Origin: Climacium dendroides | Taxonomy: Eukaryota > Streptophyta > Bryopsida > Hypnales > Climaciaceae | Assembly (NCBI GenBank): GCA_950106755.1 | Contig: OX467087.1 | Location: 14,822,047-14,886,046, forward strand | Length of the DNA: 64,000 nt | Direction: 5' to 3' | Shown: in pieces, positions 34,533 to 47,245 of the stretch | Layout of the letters: each line of letters starts with the position of its first letter | Numbering within the stretch: the first letter of the stretch is position 1 | Position numbers and translations under genes: made by a program | Notes under the pieces: generated by a model | Databases searched by the model: none | Told to the model about the DNA's origin: nothing | What the model saw: the letters and a program-made list of their open reading frames with translations, nothing else

Positions 34533-35959
34533 TGCTATTTTAGTCAAGAGCTTTTAAACTTCAAAGCTTTGGTTAGTCAATCTCAAGTTGTCATGCATTT
34601 GGAGTGAGTGATGCTTCAATCAAGTTAGGGTCTTAATGCATTCCCACAAGCTCTTCCATTTCTCTATTTGTTTACTGAGCTTGGGACATCAAATAGGGAT
34701 GAGACCTCGCAAGTTCTCCATATGAGCCTTTGGATACAAAACTGGAGAAGAGTTTTACAAAAATTTGTATATTTTAGAAATACAAGTTTTGGATAAAGGT
34801 TGGTGCAGTGAAATTCTTATATCTCTATCTGCATATGAGGTCCTCTCGCTAAAGCTTTAAGGATACGGAACTCATTGGTGGGGATGCTCTTAGGAACTCT
34901 AATGTTTATAAAACTTTCTTCTTGTGAGGCTTGTGATTGAACACGTTGTGAGTATTTGGGTGGAGTTGTAGTATGCATCCTAAGCTTTCTTTTTGCACAT
35001 GTATACTTGTTGGCTATTTGTTCATGCAAATTTCTAGCTATTCTTTATTGTCAATGGTGAAAGGGAACAATAATGTATTTAGGTTATAAATTAATTCTTT
35101 GGTTCAATATTTAACTGAATTTAGTAAATGGTACAAAATAGAAATAGTTGGATAGGCTTTACCTTTGTAATATAGGGGCAACAAAGTTCTTCAATAAGCC
35201 ATGTAAGACCCTTCTTTCTTAGGTTTTTATTGCACCCTAAATGAATTTTGGTGCATGATTTAATTATGATGTCCTTGATTGGGGTAAATACTTCCTACTA
35301 GAATGTACTTGTGTAGATTGTGCCCTTGAATGTACAAATTTTGAATATGAGACCTATGGCCTTTATGGATATATCAACAACCAACAATTTGAATATGCTT
35401 TTGAAAAATCATAGTTTCACCCTTCAATGTTGACTCGGACATTCTATGTCTAATGGATGACAAAAGAACTATCTATTGAACCTAAGAAAGTCATTTTTCA
35501 TCCATTTTTTGGGAAAAGTTATTGTGGAGTCGTGACGCATCACAAAAGGCAAGGAATAGCCTCATTTAATGCATTCTTATTTTTAAGGACATTAGATTGT
35601 GAGAACATGATTGCAAAATTTGCATAAACAGTGTTAGGCCCATACTGCCCTCCCTTGCAATTTATAAGTGCAGCACGAATTGTTGACTTGTGCTACTACC
35701 GGGAATCATATCTTATTGCGTCACAGCACTGTCACGAGCAATTCCCATGTTCGCAGCACTTCACTTCCTAATAAATGGGCGATGCTTGTACTTCTTTGTC
35801 TATACAAACTTAAGCATGGCTGCACCCGCAGTATTGTTTAGTTCCATACCATATAAAAAATGAACTCCTTCTAGAAGGAGAATATAGCACAAAATACGAG
35901 AGTGGACTACATAGTTGAACTTCAAACGAACTGAAAATATGAAGTGCCAAACAAGAAAA

Positions 35960-36310
35960 CATTCAAGTACTACATTTCAACATACAATGCATGCCAACTT
36001 CGATCTAGTCCTCTTCGGCTATAAATTGAATCACAAAAAAAGAGAGAGACATGAGAGTAACAGTAACTAACCACTTCATCTTGTTTTCCATGTCTGCAGC
36101 AAGGTCGAAGCGACCTCTGCAATGCAATAATTATGTGATTGAATAACAAAAAGGAAAGAGTAGCAGTATGCAGACATACACAACACTCCTTTCTCCAGTA
36201 CGAACTGGAATAACTTAGAAATTCTGCGCACTTGCTGATGAAAGCTGGAGCTGAATCCACGAAGCTGAAATCAGCTCCGCAATTGTGAAGCTCTTGTTCT
36301 AGCTAAGTCA
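35960..36310 (-). pseudogene. Exon-like fragment of an unrecognised minus-strand gene, copy 1
   Basis: On the minus strand a stretch with good acceptor consensus (TGCATTGCAG|AGG) leads to an exon-like piece and a GTTAGT donor. The counterpart in copy 2 (53460-53810) could encode EVALLVVDLAADMEDKMK. Copy 1 lacks about 10 bp of that piece (GGTCGCTTCGACC here), which would shift the frame. An upstream piece could encode QQVRRISKLFQFVLEKG. I do not recognise the family; it may be a carried-along gene fragment. Confidence 0.2.
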
Positions 36311-36862
36311 ATTGCTATGAACCCAACATTTGAAATCGACACTGATGACAAATTCGAGCTTAAAATGGTGACAATTTTTTCCTTTCTGATTTCACTAAAA
36401 CAGCAATTGATGGCCGGGCTGCTCGAGTGCACCATGGGCTTGGCACTGTAGACAGCGCGAGAACAGTGTCCTCTTCCCTGGCCTGCGATGAAGTCGCACT
36501 GTTCACAGCCCGCATTCTCCGACGGTGATCTGCTCGACGTTCAAGGGTTAATTATGTGGTGCCCAAAGAACTCCGGCTAGGAGAATTTGGAATGCTCTCA
36601 CCAATTTAATCCAACACAAAGTAAAATAGTTTAATAACTAGTTCGATAATCAAATGCTTATGTAAATCATTCTTGGTGTAGTTACTTTAGTGTTCTTAAT
36701 TAAGAGGGTGTTTCACAAGGTACTCCTTTGTGTTGTTTAGTATTTGTCGTCAAATTATTGGAAGAAGAAATTTGATAGAATGTCTATTTATTTCATAAGC
36801 CCTTTATAGTGCAAAGTAATCTTGTTGTGCTTGTGGTGGTTGAAGCCACCATTTGGCCTTGT

Positions 36863-37092
36863 TTAACCCTTCAAAATTGAGGTGGGCTTTTGGTGTCCGA
36901 TGGATGATAGAGAATCTTTTAGTGTAGGATAGAAGTGCAACTATTCATCTTCGAAATTTTATGTGAAAAGGAAATTTGTTATACAACACTTTGACTTCCA
37001 ATAAGTGCTTTTGGATTTCTTTTAGACCAATGATTTTCATCATATTAAAACGGATGATTTCCATGATCACCAATACATCATTTAAGGGTTAA
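36863..37092. mobile_element. Short TTAA-flanked MITE, copy 1
   Basis: The left end reads TTAACCCTTCAAAA; the right end reads TTTAAGGGTTAA, whose reverse complement is TTAACCCTTAAA. The length is about 230 bp. A diverged counterpart occupies the same place in the second segment (54075-54304), so it was there before the duplication. The inverted repeat is short. Confidence 0.45.
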
Positions 37093-37756
37093 AACATTCT
37101 TCTTTTTAAGTGTCAACTAGATCTACTCTACATTTTTGTCTAATGATATTGAAGGTACTTAGGGTTATATTAAATATGGTAGATTATTTGAAATGGTTTA
37201 ATATACTACAAGCAATATTGGCTCAATATTTGACACAAGCTATGTCTTGTTGTGTAGTTGATAGATCAAAGTTGTGTGCTATTTTTGGCATTCATTTTTA
37301 TCCCACAAGTTTTGACACTTATCTCATATTGGACATCACTCCAATAGTTCCTTTTGAATGCTTGAGATCTACTTCAACTTACATTGATTCCAGACCTGAT
37401 GGGTAGAACTTGGTAAAATAATCCAACCTTTGATAGGCAAATCACTGATGAAATACATCTAGAGAATGACCCATTGTAATCTTACATCAACCTATAACAA
37501 ACTTTTTCTAATAAATGAGATAAAGAATTTATATTAGATTGATTAAAGGCCAAAATCAATGCCTTGGATGGTTTGCCTATTATGGAGTTATTGTGACTAC
37601 TTTAGGAACTTCTACCTTTTTAGTGTAAATTCATTAGAAAAAGTGATTTTTTTATTTGTTCTTGTTGTGGCCATATTAGGAAATATTGTGACTCTTTAAG
37701 TAGTGGAATGACCATTATGAATACACTTTTTGTTGTTTGGAGGGTAGCCTATAGAG

Positions 37757-38001
37757 CATATATTCGTTATATTGAGACTTTTTGCAAATTTTGAGATAAA
37801 ATGCTAGATATTTTAAATTCATTTACAAAAATAAAAATTGAAATAAGAAATAAATAAAGCGCAAATAGTGATTCTAAAATGAAATTTTAAAAGTTGGTGT
37901 TATCTATTTATAAAAAAAGACTAGTAAAGAGATAAAATAATTTATCTTTGAATCAAGATAAAAATGAGACTTCAAAAAGTCTCAATATAACAAATATGGC
38001 C
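37757..38001. mobile_element. MITE present only in copy 1 of the duplication, about 245 bp
   Basis: The left end reads CATATATTCGTTATATTGAGACTTTTTG. The right end on the minus strand reads CATATTTGTTATATTGAGACTTTTTG. The corresponding place in copy 2 (near 54968) has no such sequence, so this is a filled versus empty site pair. The superfamily is not assigned and the exact target duplication is unclear because the flanks have diverged. Confidence 0.65.
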
Positions 38002-39756
38002 TCAGACATTTTTGGGTCAATTGGGCAACACACTTCAAAAATTCATAAAAAATTCATACTTTGTCAAAAAAAAATCCAATTGCTCTCTTCATTCTCCCAT
38101 TTGTCTTTGTAAGAAAAAAAACTGAATTTTTTTCCTAATGGTAGAAGGTCAAACCACTCATTCTACTTGTGGTAGCTGGTTTACTTTATTCACTTGGTAC
38201 TAAGTTGGAGAGGCAAACAACACCCCTTTAAGAGAAAATTAGTTTAGGATTTCTTCTATTTTATTCAAGAAATTTACAATAAATTTTGAGGGAAAGAAAA
38301 GAGTACCCAAATCCATTACAATTTGATTTATAACTTTTGAACTTGAATTCAATTAGAGATGATTTTCTAAAGTTCATAATAGTAGGGTGCTAATGAAATC
38401 TATAGGTATTGCCATAAAATGTGAAGTTTTTGTCATTCAATGGTGCAAATTGGTTTCAAAAATTAAGGTTTATAAACCTTAAACTAGAACAATTTGATAT
38501 ATAGAAGTGCCCAAGATGATATAAACTTCTTCACCACTCACAACTCCATATTATTTACATTGAAAGTTTGTTTATTTCTAATTCAGAGTTAACGCCAACC
38601 ATTGTAATGTATTTGTGTGAACATAATTGCAATTTCATGAAATTTTTGGTAATGATAAAATAAGATTCATATTCTAGAACCACCTAAAATCAATTCCATA
38701 CCAAGATCACTTTTCTACTTTTCTACATTTGTCCATGATTTTTTGAAAATGACAAAATTGATCATTTAATGCACCAAGAATCCAAGATACAAAATGTAGC
38801 ACATCCACTTGCGCATTTGCCCATTAGAAGTTGTGAAGTGGTAAATGAGATTTATTTCCTATTATTAAACTACTTTAATATTTTGTCCAATTTTTTTGAT
38901 AATTTTGAAAAAAAATCCACCATTGTTTACGATGGAATTTTCAAACACCATAAGAATAAGTTAAAAATTTGTAAATAACTACTAAATCATGATGGATTGA
39001 GTGGTGAAAAATTCTCAAAATAAAAAATTGCAACAATTTCTTATATCATCAACTAGCACATCCTTAGTTCTTTAGTGTATTTTTTGCTTATGAGAAGGAT
39101 CTTCTAGGTACATCTGTACTTATTTGATTTCTACTTCAAAAATGTTTATTTTAGTTTAGAAACTATAACCACAATCAAAAATTTAGTGACTTAGTGACTT
39201 AGTTGAATTTCTATTGAAAATTGAAATGCAACCCTTAGACTCCATGTGTTGTGTCAAATCAATTTAACCTAGTACACATCCCCACTATAAATCTCCATCT
39301 CTCATTACTTCAATGACCCTATCTTTTATACGACAAAGTCAATAAACAAGTTGAATAAAAGTTCATATGCAATTTAGTCTTAAAAGGATAAGGCTTGTTA
39401 CCAATGTAGTTAATCCAAAGTTATCAAATTCTTTAAAACTTTGCAACTATTAGATGAGATTCATCTACTCAACAAGACCGCAAGTCCCCTAGGCTTGCCA
39501 AACTGTGTGAACTTGGCCACAAGAACAATCTAATGTGGCCAAGCAATTGCCACATTGAATAATAATAAAATATTATTTTTTTAATATTCTTTTTTCAAAA
39601 ACTTAAAGAAACTTTATTTTTATTTTTATTTTTAAAAAATAAATATAATTTTTTTTACTATTCATTATTTTGACGAACAATGGCTGATTCACAGCAAGGG
39701 GAACAAGCCTAAAATGGTCCTCCAATGCCCCAAAAAACATCTAATGATTTTATGAG

Positions 39757-39798
39757 TTGAGAGGGGCCAATTGAGAGGGGCCAATTGAGAGGGGCCAA
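39757..39798. repeat. Three perfect copies of a 14-bp repeat
   Basis: The unit TTGAGAGGGGCCAA is repeated three times head to tail without mismatch. Confidence 0.95.
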
Positions 39799-41560
39799 AT
39801 GTCAAGGTCCATTTTGTGATTTTCGGAAGTATGAGCACAAGTGTATTCTTTCTAAGATGGAGCCGAAGCATTTTGATCATCTTGTGTAAGTTACTTCATC
39901 TTCAATTACCGCCTTTTATTTACTTTACATAATTTTACACATGGGGACTTCAATTGCAACACGGCTGCTTATGCTTTGGGTCCCCTACAGAATGCCGGGT
40001 CTGCACTGCACCTCTTCAATAGTAAAGTCCAGCACAACAGCACAACAATGAAGAAAACAAACTTTATAAGAACAGGATCACTTTCAACTTTTTTTTCTTT
40101 TTTTTTTTTAACTTTCTAAGAAAGTGCCAAGATGGCAATCACTTAAACTTTGGTGAGGTAATGTATTTCAACATTCATTGATCTTTTGGACCAAAAAACA
40201 CTTTTTTTTAATCATATTCCTGCACTTTTTCATCCAAATTTGGTGACTTTGTCCACATTTTAAATAGAAGTGGAAAATTTATGACAAAAAAAAAGATTAC
40301 TTTAATTTAGCAAAAATAAACATATATTTTGAAATGGTGCAATCTAACTTCATGGTGCCAAAAAATAAAAGGTTGATCATTGCCTAAAATTGTATTTGGC
40401 TGCTTATGAACTCATTCCCTAAACTCACATAAAAACCTACATCCAAGTCCAGTGGCAAAAACCATTCCCGCTCTGTCAAGCCCTATCACTTTTACATTCT
40501 AATCCAACAACTAAGTTATTGCTTCCCACCTTGTCCTTGTTCAACATTCGCACCCATTACATACATGTTTTTGACAATAGGGGTAATCACAACTTCTTTA
40601 TTGTATGGCCATTTTGTGGAGAATAAAGAGGTGGTAGCTTCTTGTTGGCTTTACATTGGTGATCCATGGTAGAATATTCTTAGTTTGCAATCTCTTTTCT
40701 ATGTTGATGGATGGTAGGTGGAAGCTTTTGCATTCCAAGCAAGGTATGTTCTTTGGTGCTATGTAGTGCCTTCCATTGCCGAATTCATCATTGTTTAATT
40801 GGGCCTAGTCTTGTTACTCCAATTTTATTACTGTAGTTTTGTAGTCTTGTTATTGCATCTCCGGATTCCCTGTTGTTGATACACCAAACAAGGATTCACA
40901 CCTTTTTTTACCTTATCGACAATGATAATTTCTTTTTGAATTTGTTAGATCAATTGTGTGCATCATAAACTCCACTCCTAGGACAAACAAATTGAACCTA
41001 AAAATGCATTATATGTCTATGAAATATAAATTAAATGCATTGCCAAATTTAACAAATATTTCAAATGCAAGGGCAATAAGATGTAACAATGGTTCATATT
41101 GCAACCCTTACTCTCTCTACAATGGCTAGTGCTAATCCATGCTCTCAATTCCCAAAAGAAATCCAAATATTGTAAGAACCAACATCATTTACATGTTTGT
41201 CAAACTATTGATATTTTAAATTCCTTAAATGTTCCTTCAATTTTTTTATAGAACAATCTAAAATGATGCATACCAACATGCCAAGGCACTAAATTTTTTT
41301 TTGAATTTCTAAGAAGAAATTGGAAAAAATAAAGTAATCCCGAATCAAGTTGAACAAAATTGAGTTTTAGACAAGGCTAACTTTGAAATTGATATTCTTT
41401 CAAATCAAAAATAATTTTTTCTTCAAACTTTCATGGTAACATGTACTATGTTGCACACTACAACTTCCGTATATCTACTTTTGGACTTTGTCCATTGATG
41501 CTTATGGTATGGTTGTTTGAATGAAAATGTTTCAACTTTGTACTAAGTTTTGTCAATCAT

Positions 41561-42268
41561 TGTATGTCCTATAACTTGTTTATTTTAGTCAATAGATTGT
41601 AAAACGGTTTGGAAATATATATTTCAAAAAAACATGTATGTCCTATAACTTGTTCATTTTAGTCAATAAGTTGAAAAATGGTTTGGAAATATTTATTAAG
41701 AATTTAATTAAAAATTTAATTAAAGAAACTTTCATATTCATTTTTTTTTAAATTGTAAAGTGGAAGGTGTTTCTGAATGAAAGATATGAATAATATGCTA
41801 ATAACTTTTGGAATAAGTCTAGAATTGTTAATCCCAATGGTGAATATATTCCATTAAACAATTAACATCCATTATTTTTGTTTAAAAATTTTCAAAATTG
41901 AGAGCATAAGATGACTTCATTTGTTATTTCTACCTTCATTGCTTGCAAAATAAAACTCTTCATAAATTTTATTACATTATTTGGAATTCAATTCTTCAAT
42001 TATTTTGGAGTAGATATCAATCTATAGAATCTCAAAAAAAAATTTAAAATATATTGTTTGTTGCTTCGATTGACATTGAAATCAAAATAAGACTTCTAAT
42101 TTTTGCAATATTGATCAGAATGACATGAAACAAAGCTTGCCACGTAGATTATGATGAGGAACATCCATCCTAAGAAATTCATGCAAAAGATCCAAATTAT
42201 GAAGTCAATAGAGCCTACCCAAGTTTTCAAAAAGCTCAAAGTGGGCTCCTTGGTCTTTTAAGGGTTAA
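41561..42268. mobile_element. Truncated relative of the TTAA-flanked element at 3.6-4.5 kb
   Basis: The right two thirds resemble 3870-4492, including GTATGTCCTATAA, AATAATATGCTAATAACTTTTGGAA-like words, GACATGAAACAAAGCTT and the end CTTTTAAGGGTTAA. The left end is not found, so the copy is truncated or diverged there. A tandem duplication with a 74-bp period (about 41561-41702) lies at its left side. Confidence 0.55.
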
Positions 42269-45120
42269 CAACTTCATATTCAAAATTAGGTATGCAATTA
42301 TTCAAGACAAATCTTGATATTCTTGGATTTAGAGCTCTTGGAAATTAGCCTTTAATACATCAAATCTTCTAAGAGAATATCATTTAATAATTTTATTTAA
42401 AAAATTGTAGAATAGACTTTGATAAACTGTCAATTCATTGTAGCTATGCATGTCATGTCCCCTTGGCTATACCCTCTTATTTGTTTCATAGCCTCAATTT
42501 TACATCAATATATAAACAACACGATTTGTCAATTCCTACACTTTAAAGCCCTGTTTACAATTTTGACCCCCTTATGATGAAGCATTTTGATTTTCTAATC
42601 TACAAGTGATATTTTTTTCCCCTACATAATCCCTAACATCTTGTTTGAATTAGTAAAATTAAAATTTTTTAAACCTATATAGTCTCATGGCCTTGTTTCA
42701 TCAAATTCCACTCAAAACTATCATTTCTATTTCAAAATATAATAAACTTTAGAAATTGTTTATTCACTTTTCTAACCCTAGGATCTTGCACTACACTAGT
42801 ATATAAATATGTGAAAGAAATTTCATCAATTTCATCAAAATGATTCTAGAAGAAGTTTTCTTTTCTAAAGATTTAAAGTATGTTGAAATAGTAAAGTATT
42901 ATATTTAAATTAAACATTGTCTTCATGTATGATGTTCACCATTCATAATAAAAACTTCAAAGAGCTTCAGGCTTGCAATTTAGGCCTTTGCATTGTCACA
43001 CAAATATTCCTTAAAGTTATGTGGGTAACTATATGCACAATATGGTATCTGCCTTTTACAATTTTAATTTTCTTGTAAAATATTGGAGGACATACACCAT
43101 TGAATTGATATTTCAAAAATCAACATGTTTCATTTAGATGTCATTTTCACACCTAAGCTTTAATGTGCTTGATTGCAACCCTATACATATAATGTATGAT
43201 GAATTTTATAATTTTTGAGAGATGAAAGAGGTACAATAATGATCCAAATTGGAAATGTTAGTTGTCAAAATTGGATCTCGCTTAGTACAAATACAAAATT
43301 TTGTTACCATTGGATACCGCAATTCATACCCCTTCTATGTCATATTAAAAAAAATCAATTCGCTTCCAAAAATGAGCATCCCAAACTTGGAAAGGTTAAC
43401 TTCTAAATGACCAAGTAGCATTTGGGGCAACATAGCATTTTAAGTCATCCATTTACAAATTGATTTTTAAATTTTTTTCTTTAAAATATTCACAAAACAT
43501 GTGGTCAAGGAGTAGGTTTAACGTGCCACAATTTTCATAACTATTGACTACATGGTCAAAAAAATTTGTATGATAAATAGTTTCTTCTCAAATTGGTTAG
43601 TTTAGACAAAATCACTTTTTAAAGGAATAAAAGTTTGTAATTCGTTTTCTAGATTTACATGTACAAGGAAAGCTTTGAATCATTGAATTTTTACTTATGA
43701 GATGAAAGATATGAAGAGTTTTAGTTTGCGGCTAGTTATAGAATTTTTCCTCTCAAATGAACTTTCAAGTCCTTTATTGAATTCAATTTTCAATATTCTT
43801 CCCAAAAAATATAATTATAGGATGTAGATTGTTTATTATAACATAACAACCATTGGAATTGGCATTTTTCTTTTTCACAACAAAATTCTTAACAATTCGA
43901 TATTTTAAATCTTTTTCTATTTTTTTCTACTTAATATTTTTCAATTGAAGCATGAATACAAAATATTTATTGTTGAATTTTTTAATATGTATTCTAAGCT
44001 CATTTTTTCAGCATATTATGGAGAATTGCAGATTGTAGGATTAACATATTTTTGGGTTAAAATGTTGAAAGATAAAGTCTAACTATTTAAATGGGTAGAG
44101 TTGAAAATACTGCTTCTTTTTGAAATTCAAACATCATAATCTTGCAAATGGTAAGGTTTTTTATTTTGAAATTCTAAAAGGATGTACAATGTCCTTTAGG
44201 AAGTAAGGTAATCCCAACTTTGACTTGTAGAAATATCTTTCAAAATTTGACCTTTTCAAATCTAACTTTGAAATCTAATTTTTTAAATATATTCTTCACA
44301 AGCATACCAAATTTCCATTTTTAAGAGACGAAAATTGCATTTCTGAAAAAAATGTTATGTTTGTTTGCTAGTGTCATAGAATATAATTGATTGAAAAATA
44401 TCGGTGATGAAGTTTTTTAATTTTATTGTGCATTTTTGTACTACAACAAATTCAATGTAAAGGTGTCACTAATAAAAAATTTGTACACCAAATTTCTCTA
44501 GATTATAATTGACATTTGGTAGATCAACTCCACTAAGGTACAAAAGTAGTCATAATGCAAGGATCAATTAGTAAAATATAATTAAAATTCAAAAATATCT
44601 ATTGTGTCAAATTTGAAAAGGCAACCCCTTGCCATTGAATTTGCTATAGCATAAATTTCTCCTAAATTATTCCTTTTCCCTCTAAAAGTGAAATAGACGT
44701 TGATGTTTCTTAATTATTTGCACAATAAAAATTAAAAACTTCATCTCCAATACTTTTCAATCAATTATTTTATATCACATTGAAAAACACATAATTTGTT
44801 TTTCACAAAAATGGGATTTTTGTTTCCTTGAAATTGAAATCTGGTGTGCTGAATAAGATTGCACAAAAGAATACATTTTGTAAGTCAATTCTCAAAGTTT
44901 GTTATGAAAAAGTCAAAATTTTAAAAATATTCTTACAAGTTGAAATTGATTTATGTTATTCTTTAGAGGGCATTGTACTCTAACAAGGGTTAGCTAATAG
45001 ATCTTATAGTTAAATTTGTTAAGAAAATAAATATGGATGAAGAGTTTAACCTTGCTTTGGGATTGGTATTTTGAAGCAATTTTCGGCCTCTAAGCCTAGG
45101 GGTTTAAGTAGTGGACCAAA

Positions 45121-45370
45121 TTTCCGTACATACGACGATTACATATACGGCAGCCATACGACTCAACATCTACAGTAGCCACAAACCCGAAGTCGCGAAA
45201 CGTGAGTCGGCCGGCCGCGGCGGGGTTCCTGAATGTCAAGCGAGAAATCGAGGAAGCTTTGTAAATTAAGACGCTTCACCGCTTCGGGCGTTCTGTCGCT
45301 CTCCCATCGCTCCCTCTCGGCTCCATCTCAAGTCTCCAGATCTCCTTTCGTTTCTCTGTTTCTCCACCTT
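45121..45370 (+). promoter_or_regulatory. GC-rich start region and first leader exon of TNL-2 (tentative)
   Basis: Base composition changes abruptly from AT-rich to GC-rich around 45.12 kb, with CpG-dense sequence including GGCCGGCCGCGGCGGGG. A good donor, CTT|GTAAGT, lies at 45371, and an acceptor, TTTTGTGCAG, ends at 45711. This suggests a promoter and first untranslated exon. No TATA box is clear and the transcription start is not defined. Confidence 0.4.
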
Positions 45371-45711
45371 GTAAGTCTGCCTACCCTTCTTCTCTATGCT
45401 CATACCCTCCCCCTCAAGTTTAAAGTCGTTTTGTTTCGCTTTCGAATTCGATCCCCGGCTATTTTTTACGAATTTGTGGCGAATTTGTGGCGAATTTGTG
45501 AGGAATTTGGTCCCTGTGGGTTCCCGAGGCTCCGATGTGAGGAGGAGGCTTGCGTTCCGATGTGGTGGTTCTGAATTTTGAGGCGGTTTAGCGTTTGTCG
45601 GTAATGGTGGTTTGATGGGCATATGGAGGTACGGTGTTGAATGTTTGCTTGCACGGTGAGGAGAATGTTGGTTTTTGAATTGTCTTAAGGTGTCGGTGGG
45701 GTTTTGTGCAG

Positions 45712-45936
45712 GCGGAAATGGAGAGGGCGAACAGGGACAGGCCTCTCGTGGAAAGTGGCGATGACGCCCGAGTGGTTTGCTTGTTTTGAGTGCTGAGTAG
45801 GTTTGAGTTTGGGTGGTCATCGTTGTGGTTGCTGTTCTCTGTCGCGCCTGTGAAGGAGTGTCTACGTGGTGAAATTGTCGGTAGAGGAGAGTGGGAACGA
45901 GGTCTGGACGGTGAGCGTGAGATTTGCAAGGTTCAG
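45712..45936 (+). other. Probable second leader exon of TNL-2
   Basis: Bounded by the TGTGCAG acceptor and the CAG|GTACGT donor. It is shared with 27420-27644. It contains a short upstream ORF, MERANRDRPLVESGDDARVV..., of 23 codons starting at 45718, whose ATG is absent in copy 1. It would splice to the acceptor TTTAG|GATG at 47244. Confidence 0.45.
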
Positions 45937-47245
45937 GTACGTTTTTGAATCCCTCATGGCCGCAAGCATAACTTGGGTCCGACACTCCGACGGTTTGTTC
46001 TGTGATTCTAAGTAGGTCGTAGGGAGCTTTCTTTCGTCTTATTTTATTTAGTTTTTTCTATCAATGAATCTGGTGTTCTTCGCTGACGTCGGTGATACGA
46101 AATTTGTCTTCATCCAACTTGTATTATTTCAGTATACGATCCATGGAATCGTCCATTTGGAAAGCACGAATCCTTAGTCTTTTATGCATTGATCATGCTG
46201 TTTTGTTCGGTTGGATCCGGCTGGTTATGAGCTATTTGGCAGATGATGCTAGGTTTTGGCCATACCCGATGGAAGGGCCTTCACTATCTCGGCTTGTTCA
46301 ACCTCTGTGGTCCCTGAATAAGCACTCGTAATTGGTTTGCACTCACTCAGTAGAGTTTGTCAGGATCAGGCTTACGGGAACTCAAACTCGTCGGCTTTGT
46401 TTCATCTGTACAAGGCGGTTTTGATTGCATGGACTGTGATTTTTCAAGTTTGTTTTCAGAGCTCTGTTCTGTAGCTGTAATTTCACACACATTACAAAGA
46501 TTGAGGGACGTTACATGATGGTCAAATTATTACTAAACTAGTTATGGGGACATAGGAAGAACCGGGAATTCAACGGATTTATTCCGTTTTCCCTTGAACA
46601 TGTCAGGATGATCGCATGTCTGTGATTATTCACATCTTTTGCCCTAGGCTTTTGGTGCATCCATCAGCTGTTTGATATCTTAAGGAAATTAATTGTGTTG
46701 AGAGGGTTGCAATTGTGCATATTCTATTCAAAACAAAGACTTCTAGATTCAAAATGACTCCCAATATATTGAGGGAGGAAACATGGTGGTATGTTTCACA
46801 CTTTGTGTTGTAGTGGAGTAGCTCTTGCTCCTTCCAATTCTGTCCCATGGATCAATTATTTGATGGCATGGAGGCATAGGAAAATGACAGTGCATGGGGT
46901 GCGTTTATTACTTGGTGGCACTATGTGATGAATTTATGAATCACATGAATGATCCATCCATTGAGGTGGCTTGCCCTCTACTTCGTGCGATTTCATTTGT
47001 ACTAATTTGTGTGATTCATGAAATGACTTTGTACATTAATTTGAGGATTATAGTAACACATTAGAACAAGAGTTTGTGGAATGACATCTTCTCAGTTTAG
47101 TCATTGTTTCCTAAAAGTGATCCTAACCTTGGTGGTCAATTGGTGTTGGCATCTTGAATTGAATGTATCTTGAATGGGATTTAATGGATCTTGTTCTCTT
47201 GTCTTAATCACATCTCAGAGTTTGTCAACACACCAGGTATTTAGG

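Larger units (their letters stand above)
27420..38210. repeat. Segmental duplication copy 1 (contains TNL-1)
   Basis: This segment aligns in order with 45715-55175: leader exon, TNL gene, 3' flank, a minus-strand exon-like fragment and a TTAA element. Large differences in this copy are extra DNA at about 28386-29204 and 37757-38001. It also retains about 240 bp near 36470-36710 that copy 2 lacks. Similarity fades at about 27.42 kb and 38.21 kb. Confidence 0.85.
38211..45120. other. AT-rich spacer between the two duplicated segments, no gene recognised
   Basis: About 6.9 kb of strongly AT-rich DNA. No open frame exceeds about 70 codons and none has a recognisable domain. It contains a short 14-bp tandem repeat, a 74-bp tandem duplication and one TTAA-type element end (listed separately). 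The rest shows nothing I can support. Confidence 0.6.

Noticed and set aside
45266..45985. 239-codon minus-strand open frame at the TNL-2 start region
   Set aside because: It lies antisense to the leader exons, has low-complexity Pro/Ser/Lys content, no domain, and is only partly matched in copy 1 with frame changes.
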